Positions 23,116 to 34,019 of a DNA stretch of 64,000 nucleotides are shown here, in pieces; position 1 is the first letter of the stretch; each line of letters begins with the position of its first letter. The stretch lies in NCBI GenBank assembly GCA_019671005.1, contig CM033747.1:23091188-23155187 (forward strand), read 5' to 3'. The DNA comes from Hibiscus mutabilis (lineage: Eukaryota; Streptophyta; Magnoliopsida; Malvales; Malvaceae). The translations under genes and the position numbers were made by a program. Below the pieces are notes generated by a model. That model saw only the letters and a program-made list of their open reading frames with translations, ran no database searches and was not told where the DNA came from.

Positions 23116-24148
23116 GGACCCCTCACCAGAATAATGACTCGCTCATCTTACCAAGATCATTCCTCAGGGGATTCCTCATCCCTTTAACTCCTTAGATTCA
23201 TGTTTTTTTTATTTCCAGCATGTATTGCATTTGTATATATGTGTTTTCATGCATTAAGGTCAATGCCTACCTTAGGTTTGGGTGTGTGTGTTACCTCACA
23301 TTTATTGCCATGGCATTCATTTTTATGTTTATGTTTGTATTCTATTCTTGCCATATAGATATAGTAGAACCTTGCATACCAGATCGTTTAAAAAAATTTG
23401 CCACGGCTTTATTTTGAACTGATATTTTTGCCAAAAACATTGCTAGCATAGTAAGATTTAGCCTTAGTATGACAATGTTTGATGAAGAATTTAGAAATCT
23501 TTAGAGTTATCTAGAGCCCTTAGACCTAGTAAGGACGAGTTGCTTGGAAATTGATTTCTAACTTAGGGAAATTTTGTTTCACTCAAACACGTAGTATGCA
23601 TCTAGTTCCCAAGACAAACTTAGGAGTTTTGAAACTGAACTCAGAAAAATAAAAAAAGAATGCCAGGGTAAAAGTAAAGAATAGGGCAACAATGTTTTAC
23701 CAAAGGCTAAAAAAATGTAGAACCCTCATCTACCTTAGTGATAATACGTAACTTGAGGCTTCCTGGTTTGCTCCCTCTTAGTCCTCAAGCCAACAAAAAA
23801 TTTAAAGCATGAGAGTAATGGGTAAGCTTAGTGATGTAGTCTGGACTAACATGTGGGTTTGTGGTATGCTCCCTCTTACTTCTCACGCCAAACAACATTA
23901 TGACGCGAACCTGAAAAATAATGCCAAAAGAAAAGAAAAAGAAAGCCTTGGGTTGGAGTTATATTTCTGCACTTGAAGTTGCTGAGAATTTTGTTGGCAT
24001 TACTATTATGAGATAATTGAGAATAGAACTAGGGCCAGATCTTTCTTGCTAGCTTGTGTTACTAATAAATTTTTTTTCGAGGCACTCTATTTTATAGTTC
24101 TTTGTTTTGCATTACACGAGGACAAACAATGAGCTAGATTTGGGTGTG
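23116..24148 (+). other. 3' UTR of + Athila with duplicated purine-rich tract
   Basis: Non-coding. A tract GGTTTGGGTGTGTGTGTTAC (23277-23296) resembles the tract directly before the 3' LTR, GATTTGGGTGTGTGTTAAC (24137-24155). Both are followed by similar sequence containing TATTGCCAT. Two units of a roughly 115-bp repeat built on GCTCCCTCTTA(G/C) lie at 23760-23910. Confidence 0.6.
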
Positions 24149-25510
24149 TGTTAACTCCTTAAAGGATGTACTTTCCATGCATATATTGCCATCATATTGC
24201 TTGTCTTTATGTGTATATTAGTATATTTTTCCAGTAGTTTCATGCATTTACATCTAGGAGTTGAGGAATGTATAGTTTTTATTGCCAGTGTGAATGGTTG
24301 TTTTCTTGTTGTGGTATGCAAGTACGACAAGATTTTATAGAGTGGATACATGAGGAGAATGCCAAGCTTGGTTGGAAAAAGAAAGGAGGAGAATGCCAAG
24401 CTTGGTTTGCAAAAGAAGGAAGGACGATGCCCGAAAAAATGGCACTGAGTTAGAGCCACATCATCCCTAATTGTAAAAAGTGGAAACGCGTTGATGACAA
24501 TAATTACGGCACCAAACACTCAAGATTTTACCCTAACCATAATTAGGGCTTAGCCTACACCTATATAAAGGAGTTTAAGAATGAGCTGTAGGCAGGCTGG
24601 AGCCACGAGGAAGAAAGGAGGGTAGAAACAAGCAAAGGTTCGATTGGCATTTTTTCCAAGAGCTCTGGATCTATTGAGGTGCTACATCGAAAGATCTCCT
24701 TCTTTAGTTTCATTTCGCTTGAAATTATTTATAGTTTTGTGAGAATGATTAAAAACGATGATTTGTTTTTGGTCTCCCCAGTCATGAATTAATATTTTAA
24801 ATTGGCTAGGGGTATTTGTGATGGACGCTTAATATTTTTAGTTTTTAATAGTTGAATGCTTTGGCTTTATTGTCTATTTCACATATGCTCAATGTTACCA
24901 TCCCTAATATCTTAACAAACTTAGGAGGTAATGATTAATTGTCAAATACTAAGGAGAAACTTCGACGGAAAATATTCAAGAAGATGAAATTAAACCTGAT
25001 GTGAATCTGCCCCTTAGGAGTAAAGATTGAATATTCACAAAGTGAATTGTTTGAAAACTCACTTTAGGCATATATGTGTTAAAAGTAATTAACTTAGGGT
25101 ATTGCCACCGACAGAGCAATACTAACTTAAAAATTTGCTCGGCATTAAAACCAAAGTTTAGTTTTACTAGTTGCTGCCTTTACTAGGGTGAAATCCAAAC
25201 ATCCCTTGCCAAGCCTATCAATCATCTTTACACATTTGCTTTCCAATCTACCTAAATCTTTGCTTCAATTTCCTTTATCATTTTCTTAGTTAAACCCGCA
25301 ATCAGTTGCCAACATCTTTATTTTAAAATTCACAAGTATTTATCGGGGCATTTAATTCCTGAGCAATCCTTGTGGATACGATACTTTCTTACTACTATAC
25401 TGCTGGTTGACCATGTGCACTTGCATGTAAAAGAAATCTAATATTGGCATTATTTACTTGCATAATTACACTGAATCCTCAACCCTTTGCCAAGCATTAT
25501 TTCCTTATCA
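24149..25510 (+). mobile_element. 3' LTR of + Athila element
   Basis: It starts TGTTAACTCC directly after the purine-rich tract and ends CCTTATCA at 25510. The end, GCCAAGCATTATTTCCTTATC, matches ACCAAGCATTATTTCTTCAAC just before the PBS at the 5' end. Only that short 5' LTR remnant is available for comparison, so the left boundary rests on the purine tract and TG start. Confidence 0.65.
24561..24569 (+). promoter_or_regulatory. TATA box of Athila 3' LTR
   Basis: CCTATATAAAGG, about 415 bp into the LTR, fits a plant TATA box in the orientation of the element. Confidence 0.5.
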
Positions 25511-25619
25511 AGTTTTTGTTTTCCTCAGTCGCGAGTGAATTTGGGTCACCTTTAAAACTTTTTGGATTTTTACGTTAATCTTAGCACTCATTCATTCGAG
25601 TTACAAAGGAAAATATTAG

Positions 25620-25780
25620 TGATCAAGTAAGCGCCGTTCTACGGGCGTTGTGGGGGGGTGCTAAACCTTCTCCACACGTAATTGTGCCCCCGAACCTAGA
25701 GATTTTGTAATCCCTGATTTGTTTTAGGTTTCTGGTCCGCCTATCTAAAAAGGTCGGTGACGACTCCGTTATCCCAAGAG
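25620..25780 (+). mobile_element. Fragment of a Tat-type LTR U5 end
   Basis: GGGGGTGCTAAACCTTCTCC, then CCCCCGAACC and GGTGACGACTCCG occur in the same order and spacing as in the large Tat LTRs read on the minus strand (GGGGGTGCTAATCCTTCCCC, CCCGAACC, GGTGGCGACTCC at 28010-28110). The last phrase resembles an Arg-tRNA primer site. No other part of that element is recognisable. 25781-26055 is AT-rich with nothing recognised. Confidence 0.55.
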
Positions 25781-26055
25781 TAATCATGTCTTGTTTACAC
25801 ACATCAATATTTTCAAATTCATATAAAATTCCTTTTATCTCATTCAATATCTTTATCATTCATTTATGACCATCTTATTCAAAAGGGAATTTCAATTTTT
25901 CCTAATTCTCCAGAAGAAATGTTCAGGATATTAGGAATATTATGAAAATATTTAAAGAGTTTTCAACAATTTTATAATACTAGGAAAATTAACTCAAGTG
26001 ATTTACAAGTAGATTTCAATACACATTTGGGATAGAAAATTTCTTTTCTTTCCTC

Positions 26056-27423
26056 TGTTGAAGTATGCCCAAAGACCAATCATGAGATGATTGTAATTAC
26101 ATACTCATTTTACCTCGTTTATTTCAATTAATTTACCGTGCAATAAATAACCTATTTTACAATAAAGTCCTAAGAATAAATATGTTTATGCTTAAAGAGT
26201 CCATGGTCAAGTATTATTTTGTGCTTGGAAAACAATAATGCATTAAGACTAATATGTAGTTGATTGATGACAAAGTGTTATCATTGACATGTAGATGTCA
26301 AAATCAATACATAAGTATGTGTTAGAGAACGACATATTGGACTGACCCACTATGAGCATGTTTCTTGGATTATTATGTGACAGTCACAACATTGCTCATA
26401 GGTTAACTTCATGTATGATCCTTAGACTTGAGATCATTATTATTTCAACATTGTGAGTCGCATATTTTGATATAGTCAAACGTGTGTTGTAACTGACTAC
26501 ACTATAAAGACTGGTATTGGATATGTCACAATCTATGTAGTGAAATATGGTTGATCAAGATAACATTTGTCTCTCATACATAATAGGAGTAATATCGTAG
26601 TCCACTTGATTGAGTGATACTAGAAATGCATAGCCATGCTCGAATAAGTTGATATGAGATATCATAGTTATTCGTTTATAATAGTTTACTCAAGATATCA
26701 AGAAATATTAGATGGACTATACAAGTGTACCTATTCGATGACTTGTGTCCAATCTAGATATAAAGAAAAAAAATGATGTAATACATGAAAAGAGTTAATC
26801 AAAAAGAGGTTATGTCGAATCATGATTTCTTGTAACTTAGGTGACACGAATTTAGTTAAATTAGATATATAGAATTTAACTATTGATAAATATTAAAAAA
26901 ATAATTATTGTAATGATAACTCTTTTAGTATATAAATAATATAATTTGATTTAAATTAAGATATATATTGAAATCCTAATTAAGTTGAATTGAAATTATA
27001 TATATTAATATATATATTGAAATCCTAATTAAAGTTGAATTGGGATTATATATATTAATATATATATATATATATTAAAATCCTAATATGAGTTGAATTA
27101 GGATTACAATGTCTATATAAAGACATGAGAGATCTAGAGGTCACTAATGATTTTCACAAAACCCTCTAAATAGTTTACATAGTTTTATATGCCCGTTTTA
27201 ATTGGGTGAACTAAGTAGAGGTCGGAGCGTTTTCATTGCGACTTAGGAATCGACATCGTGGAATCGTGATGGGATATCTCTCTTCTCTAAATTCAAAATT
27301 CAAGATTTTAAACAGGTAAATTCTTCTCCCGTATTTACCACATTTTCGTTCCTTGTACTTGGATCTCTAGTGGTGATGGATAATTTTTCGTTGTGCCATG
27401 GGGTGTATTGGCGTGACTGAACA
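26056..27423 (+). mobile_element. LTR (5' type) of a further retroelement
   Basis: It begins TGTTGAAGTATGCCC and ends GACTGAACA two bases before a primer binding site, so it has the TG...CA form and a 5' LTR position. Short direct repeats around TATATATTAATATATATATTGAAATCC lie at about 26960-27090. No partner LTR is found in the window. The short TGTTGAA start and PBS are compatible with a Ty1/copia element, but no coding region is present to confirm it. Confidence 0.6.
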
Positions 27424-27424
27424 A

Positions 27425-27438
27425 TGGTATTAGAGCCA
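27425..27438 (+). other. Primer binding site, initiator-Met tRNA type
   Basis: TGGTATTAGAGCCA differs by one base from the common TGGTATCAGAGCCA. It lies directly after the LTR and shows that element reads on +. The following 456 bases to 27894 are untranslated leader with no gene, cut off by the large Tat element. Confidence 0.75.
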
Positions 27439-27894
27439 CTTGTACGATATGAATTTGGGTTTTAATTACCTGGGTAATTCAATTGTATGAGATACATGTT
27501 ATTTTTTGATTTATTTAGCGAATATATGATATTTGTACGAGAAAATCGATTCAATCATGATTAACCTGTTAGTTCAGTTATAAGATGTTCCTAAGATCAA
27601 TGATTAAGTGTTAATCACTAGGATCATTGTCATTAGGGTTTGCAATATTATGTGTTAATTGTTAACATATTCATTATGGAGTTTTAGGGCTGGTAGCATT
27701 TTGCAAAGGAACAAAATTTGTTCCAAATGAAAAACCTTAGGGATTAAAATCCTGAAAACATGAATCTATTGATAAAACTTATCAAATCGTGAGGTTTTCC
27801 CACATGGACCATAAGTGCAATTTTAAAATTTGCCCTGTAACCCTACGTCGGCAACAGAGGTCATAGGCACCTATCGGTAAATTTTAATAATCAA

Positions 27895-30259
27895 TGTAGC
27901 GATATCCTTTTACGCTAAAAAAATGAGGTTTCGAAGTGTTCGTGGTTTTTTGGGTATAAAAATGTTTATTCCGTGGGGTTTTAAAAAAACGTATTTTATT
28001 TTGAAAAATGGAGTCGCCACCGGCCACTTAGGTAGGCCGGGCACCATAAAACCAGAGATTTGAAAACTGTTGGGTTCGGGAGTCGGGTACGGATGGGGAA
28101 GGATTAGCACCCCCACACCGCCCAAAATTGGTACTTCAATAATTACCGCTTTATTAATATTAAACTTTCCGTATTGAAATGATGATTAAATTAAAACTTG
28201 GTTATAAGTGCGAGTAGATTTTAAAGGCCCCATTATCCGAGAGTAAACGCCTAACCACTATCACTACGCCTAATACTGGCCCCGTTTACGCTCGGATAAA
28301 AGGGCACCACATTGACAATTTATATATATCTCTTATGCAATCTTAGCAAATAATTTTAAAACATACGTATACATCACATGGTTTTAAAACATATAAGGAA
28401 CATCACAAAATTAAACAATGCTAATAAAATACGTGAGCAAGATAAAAAGAATGAAACTTTTAAATAAAAAAAACCCTATCATGCTTAAACATATTAAAGT
28501 AATCCACAACTATATCACATACATGACATGGATAATGTACAATGTTAAACTAACGGAATAAGGCAACAAACCTAGACATGATACTAGAGTCAAAAACATC
28601 AAATAGAAACTAAAACCTAGACACCACAATTTTACACGAAACTAAATCAAACATGCAATAAGGTACTTAACTTCCTATCATGCTTCAAGATCAAACAAAC
28701 ACATAAATAACATACTTATATACATAAAAACATGGCATAGGTATAACATGATAACCAAACTAAAACGCAATATTTAAACGAACATATATGTACATACGGA
28801 TGAACAAATTAAAACATAAAAAAAACACCTCCAAAAACAAAAAAAAAGATGATATAAAAAACTATATTAAGGTGATGAATAAAATAAATATGACATAAAA
28901 CCATAAAATAACAAAAACAAGAGACATAATTGATTACAACAAAGGACTAAAATGTAATAAAATGAAACAGACATGACAGTAATTGGAGTAATAAAGACAT
29001 GATTTAGGGACGAAATTACAAACCAGGCCAAACTTAAAGTTACTAAACATGTAATTGAACCAAGGGGCGAGCTCGGAGTGAAAATTTCAAAAACGCGGTG
29101 GGACTGGGGAGGTAATTTCACCATTTAAAATATGAATTCGGTTTATTTGAAGACCAAATTGAAATATTTTCAAAAATGAGGGGGGCTGGGGTTGCAAATA
29201 TCCCATATGGCAAGACAGAAATGAAAATCTCAGGAACGCGGGGGGATTTACGTCGTTATTTACCCATTTTTTTATTTCCCCCTCTATAAAACCGATAACC
29301 GACCCCCTCTTTCCTTCTTTTCTCATTTTTTAGCTAAAGAGATAGCGAGCTCTCATGCTCTCTGTTTTTTTAGGAAACAATCCCCCCTAAAATATGAAAC
29401 CCTTCAATGCAGCCGTGCTCAGGCGGTCTCAGGCGAGGCTCGGCCTTAACGGCCGCCTCGAGCCTTCCTAGACCAACACTTCAGGCCACCCAGACCACTC
29501 ATTTGTACCAAAAAACCCCTCTGAACACACTCCCCTTTTACCCAAAACTTTTGTTTTAAAACCAAAATAAACCCTCACTGAAACGGCTTACCCCTGAGGG
29601 TTCATTGCCGACAAGATTCGAACTGACTCATGTAAAGAAACTTTTCTTTTTATTTTTCTGCTATATCGTTCTTGATTTTCACATGCATGAGAAAAGAAAA
29701 AGAGGATTACCCTGAAACTTTTTGTTTGTATTTTTGGAAAACTGATAAAACTGGTCACTTGATAACCTTTTGTTCTTACAACTTTTCATACATATATCCT
29801 ACTCTGATCGTTTGGTAGAAATTACTATAAAAATACATATATATTTTTTGGATTTGAAATGATACTGACATAGCTTTTGTTTCTTGTGTTTTCTGGTGCA
29901 TCTGAGTACGGTGGTTGGGGCTGGTGGTGCGACAGAGGCATGGTGGAGGTGATCCCTTGGCAGACCTTGTACGTGTCTCACACACGCGAGTGGAGAATCC
30001 AACAGCCCGCGCGTGGACTTCACGCGGTATATGAGGGCTCTTCATGCTTCAACCGTAGTCGCTGGATCCAGATCTGATCCAACGGACCTCGTGCAGCTGT
30101 GCAAGATAAAGGGGGGACATCAAGGTTCCATTATCTGATGTGGGTTAGGGTTTTTTTAGGATGTGGGCTAGCCAGTTCGGGCCTAATTTTTGGATTTTAA
30201 TATTTGTACATAGACTGGATATCTAATTAATTTTTATGGGTTTTGATACTTTATATGTT

Positions 30260-30296
<37 letters not shown>

Positions 30297-30683
30297 TAAT
30301 AATAATATGTATATATATACATACATGCAAGAGCACACGTACATGGACACACATACGTATATAGCATACACATACATACTTACGTACACATACATACAAT
30401 TATGACAAAACACATTTGCACACAACCACATATAATAATAAATACAATTCATGCAATACTCTTTCGTATCCAGAATAATAAGGACTTTAATAATACACAC
30501 ATGCAAACATATATAAACATGCACATAATAATTACTAATGCATACATAACACATCACGTACACTTTGCGTACATTAATCATACATACAATATATTACGTA
30601 TACATGCAACATTGATATGTAAATTATTAAACTAACGTAAATTAATGCGATGTTTATACACCGGATAAAAATGGGTGATTAGA
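27895..30683 (-). mobile_element. 3' LTR of the Tat/Ogre element
   Basis: It aligns with 52871-55753 from TGTAGCGATATCC on the left to GATAAAAATGGGTGATTA on the right. Compared with that copy it lacks about 130 bp near 29960, and it differs around 29560-29620. It holds ATT/ATA microsatellite at 30260-30310 and ATACAT-rich sequence to 30610. The short ORFs on either strand are low-complexity translations. Confidence 0.9.
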
Positions 30684-31359
30684 GTTGCCTCTCTTTACTT
30701 GTTCTTGTGGAATAGGAACAAAGCAAAGATCATAAGCACCCATTTTTATCCGACTTCCCTGTCTGTTGCTTTGGAATCACGTGTTCTTCTAGAACTCTCC
30801 GCTTTTCCTCAGCTGAATCTTTGGGTTCTTAAGTTCTTCCTATATAGAACTTCTTCACCTTCTGATCTTGGAACTATAGGTCCTCCCTATATAGAACCTT
30901 TCATTCTGAAGTCTTGAGTTACAAGTCCCCCTATATAGAACTCTTCACTCTAAGACAGTAAAGCTTGAAGTCCTTCCTATATAGAACTCTTCACCTTCAA
31001 CGCTGGTTTCTCCTATATAAACCTTCTGCGTCATAGAAGAATTCTTTTGACTGGAGTTCTTCCTATATAGAACTGTTAGTCTTTGAACCTTGGAGTCGTA
31101 AGTCCTTCCTATATAGAACTCTTAACTTCTAAAATCTCAGAGTTACAGGTTCTTCCTATATAGAACCTTTCACTCTAAGACAGTAAAGCTCGGAGCTCTT
31201 CCTATATAGGACTCTTCGCCTTTGACACAGTGGGTTTTTCCTATATAAAACCTTCTGTGTCATGGGTGAATTCTTTCGGCTGGGAGTTCTTCCTATATAG
31301 AATTGCTAGTCTTCACCCTAGAGCTGCCAGTCCTTCCTATACAGTACTTTCAGCTCCTG
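30684..31359 (-). repeat. Tat 3' UTR: purine tract and CTATATAG tandem repeat (part 1)
   Basis: On the minus strand a purine-rich run (AAAGAGAGGCAAC) precedes the 3' LTR. From 30830 a repeat on TTCCTATATAGAAC recurs every 45-60 bp, about 12 times, some as TTCCTATATAAAAC. Longer units recur too (CTCTAAGACAGTAAAGC twice, and a CTTCTGYGTCAT block twice). The array is cut at 31360 by the nested Athila and resumes at 41285. Confidence 0.85.
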
Positions 31360-31364
31360 AAGCC
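31360..31364. other. Target site duplication, left copy
   Basis: AAGCC directly before the nested Athila LTR; identical to 41280-41284 after its other LTR. A perfect 5-bp duplication as made by Ty3-type integrases. Confidence 0.95.
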
Positions 31365-32878
31365 TGTTGCGCGTAATAAGTGCTATGCAAATGTGCAAGT
31401 ATACACGTCACAAGTTATAGTATAAAAGATATCGTCTCCACAGGGATTGGTACTACTTCAAGAATCTAGTCTCTTGCACTGTAAAAATAAAAACACAAAT
31501 AAAAGATTATAGAAGTTTAACTAATTTAGAAAGCAAATAAGTAAAAGAAAAGATGAATTCAACTGAGAGAGATAAGCCAGGTTATCGTGAGTTGAGGTGT
31601 GATAGCCGATTGGATCGTCTTGGTAAAAGAGTGCACGGGCAACTCAGTTGCCGTGGCAACTTGCACAACGGGGTTGCCTTGGCAACTAATTGATGGTTGC
31701 CTGGGCAACTAGTTGGGCAACTACTTGGGCGTCTGGGCAGCAACTTCAAGGTTCGGCGGAGCGTCCTTCAATGGTTTCTTCTTATCCCTAAGTTGAAACT
31801 CTAGCTACTTGTGCATGCCTTGATAATACATCCCTGCGTGAATCAAGGGTGAACAACAACCAATCTTGCGCTCCTCTTAGCCGTTGAAATCCTTAACTTA
31901 TTCCTAAGCCGGATTAATCTTCACCATCAATAGATTGAATAAAGATCATATTCATTCGTTTCTTGAATCTAACTCTCCCGATATTAGATAAATAGATGAA
32001 ATCACGAGATCCTCTCCCAATTCACTCGCAAACAAGAATAAGAACCAAGAATGAATAAACCTTGAAATAGAAAAGTGCAAACTCTTATTACCTAAACAAA
32101 AACCAATAGTTTCTCACAACCACAAAACACAATAACCATAGCCAAGTAAATTTAGTTCATGGCTAGGTTCCAAAGAAACACAAGATAAACAATCCCTAGC
32201 ATGAACCCAATCGAACAAGAAAGAAAAGATGAAGCTTGTCGAAAATCCCTTGCTTTCTCCCTTGGACTTGTCGAAATTTCCCTAATGCTCTCTCTATAAG
32301 TTGTCGAAATCTCCATCCTATTTATAGGGCTAGGCCAAAGTCCTTCTTTGAGGAGGAGTTTGAGTTGGAATTAAATTATCTTTAAAGAATATAATTCTTT
32401 ATTATAATTGTATTCCTACTAGAACTTCTCCTATCTTCTTGGAATTTAATTCTTCTTTAATCTCTGCATGGAAATCAAATTCCTTTGGGTTTGGGCTTTG
32501 CTCCACGTCATCTTGGGCTTGTATAGTCATTAATTTCGACATCCCTATTGCATTTTCTCTTTGTCGACAATTGCCATGGGAACTAGCTCGGCGTCTCCTT
32601 CATGCATTGCCCTGGCAACTAGCTCGGCGTCTCCTTCATGCATTGCCCTGGCAACTAGCTCGGCATTGCTTTGGCAAGTGATCCTGCACATGCACACACA
32701 AAGCACACCAAAGCAGCATCTTTTCCACAAAAACTACCAAGTTATGTAATCAAGCTCAACGATGGAAGGAAACATGGATTAATGCATGAATAGCTAATTA
32801 TGCAACTAATATGAGCCTAAGTCTAACAATAATATGAGTAAAAAGGGTAAGAAAATTAGTACTTTTGAACACTTATCA
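31365..32878 (-). mobile_element. 3' LTR of nested Athila
   Basis: TGTTGCGCG to CTTATCA on the plus strand; read on minus it starts TGATAAGTG. It contains four GTTGCC/GGCAAC palindromes at 31647-31710 and a tandem of about 36 bp (GGCAACTAGCTCGGCGTCTC and following) at 32570-32660. It keeps a TATA box (32317-32326) that the 5' LTR has lost. Confidence 0.95.
32317..32326 (-). promoter_or_regulatory. TATA box in 3' LTR of nested Athila
   Basis: On the minus strand the sequence reads TATAAATAGG, a good plant TATA box. The corresponding part of the 5' LTR (near 40770) is deleted. Confidence 0.6.
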
Positions 32879-34019
32879 CACCCCCAAACTCGAACTATTG
32901 CTTGTCCTCAAGCAATGCAAACTCATAATTACCTGCCAAGACTTCAATTTTCACAAACTTACCTTTGAACTTGATTTCAATTCTCTGAACTGGGGCACAA
33001 AGTATGATTGGCTTTTTATTTTTCGGAAAACTTAGGAGTTACTCGGAATCAAACTATAATGCTTGTGAGTGTGTGCTGAGTTGTGTGCAAGTTGATTTTT
33101 CGGATTCTATGCAAACAATAGGTTTTCAAATTACTTCATTGGGTTCTTTTTAACATGTTTTAACTAGAGCCAGTTTTGGGCACCTCTAGTGTTTTGTTTT
33201 TTTAAGTGAATTTATTCGACTAGAGCCGGTTTCGGGTACCTCTAGCTATCAATTTTTTAACACATACTAGAGCCAGTTTCGGGCACCTCTAGTGATCCTA
33301 AGTTTTAGCACATGCTAGAGCCAATTTTGGGCACCTCTAACATTCATCCAATTTTTATTCTAATCCCCCAATTTGTTAATTATCAACCTAAGTTTACTAG
33401 AATTCCTTAAATCAATCAAACCACAACAGTGTTTCATCAAATTTAGCATCATAGTAAAATTCTAAGTTTTTCCATGGTTATCCTAGAACAAAAATTCTAT
33501 CAATTAAGTGCATTGGCAAAGTCATCATTGAATATTCATCAAATCTAAGCAATTCTTGTTCCAATTAAAGGCATGGCAAGCAATTTATGTATCCTAAATG
33601 TAATACTTAAATGAATGTAACTAAACATGGTAACTACTAATAACAATCCCCCCCAAACTCGAGTGAGGCATTGTCCTCAATGCATGCATAAAAATACCGA
33701 AAAATTAAAAATAAAAAATGCATACGAAGACTTACTCCGAGAGTTCGTCATCGTAGATGATTAGTTTCCTTCTAGTCGGTGTCTTGATGCTTGAACGCGA
33801 TGGTTGTTTTCTTGTTGCCGGGATGTCTTTAGCTTTGGTTGCCGGGGCAAGGATCTTGGCAGTGAATTTCCTTAGCATAGTAGTTGTGAGTCTTGTTGTG
33901 AAAAAGAAAACAAAGAAAACCTGAAAACTAAAGATAATGAAGAAAAATTAAAATATCTCCTAAAAATAAAAATGAAAATAAAAAGAAAAGAAAAAGAAAA
34001 TACTGAAAGGAGAGCATGA
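32879..34019 (-). other. 3' UTR of nested Athila: PPT, second PPT-like tract and CTAGAG repeats
   Basis: The minus strand carries GAGTTTGGGGGTG directly before the 3' LTR, the polypurine tract. A second tract, GAGTTTGGGGGGG, lies at 33646-33662 with the same upstream phrase GAGGACAA. Four units of CTAGAGCCAGTTTCGGGCAC plus CTCTAG lie at about 33165, 33219, 33268 and 33314. No env-like ORF is present. Confidence 0.75.

Larger units (their letters stand above)
16823..25510 (+). mobile_element. Decayed Athila-type Ty3 retrotransposon, + strand
   Basis: The order is PBS, gag, protease, RT start, RNase H end, integrase, env-like ORF, purine tract and 3' LTR. This is the Athila layout, and the protein pieces resemble the nested Athila at 31365-41279. 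The RT core and most of RNase H are deleted, many stops occur, and the 5' LTR is nearly gone. Throughout, TGCCA or TGGCA occurs unusually often in both coding and non-coding parts. Confidence 0.8.

Noticed and set aside
25620..25700. Possible ribosomal or structural RNA because of the GC-rich run
   Set aside because: The phrases match the U5 end of Tat LTRs in order; no rRNA or tRNA pattern is visible.
27910..28125. Short minus-strand ORF at LTR edge
   Set aside because: It is U5 sequence of the Tat LTR; the same ORF is broken in the other LTR.
30234..30635. Tyr- and Cys-rich ORFs on both strands
   Set aside because: They are translations of ATA/ATACAT microsatellite in the LTR.
31647..31710. 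RFX transcription factor sites
   Set aside because: The form matches an X-box, but I know of no RFX proteins in flowering plants; kept only as an unexplained palindrome.
32439..32749. ORFs with repeated peptide (LARRLLHALPWQ) on both strands
   Set aside because: They arise from the 36-bp tandem and GTTGCC motifs in the LTR and are present in both LTR copies.
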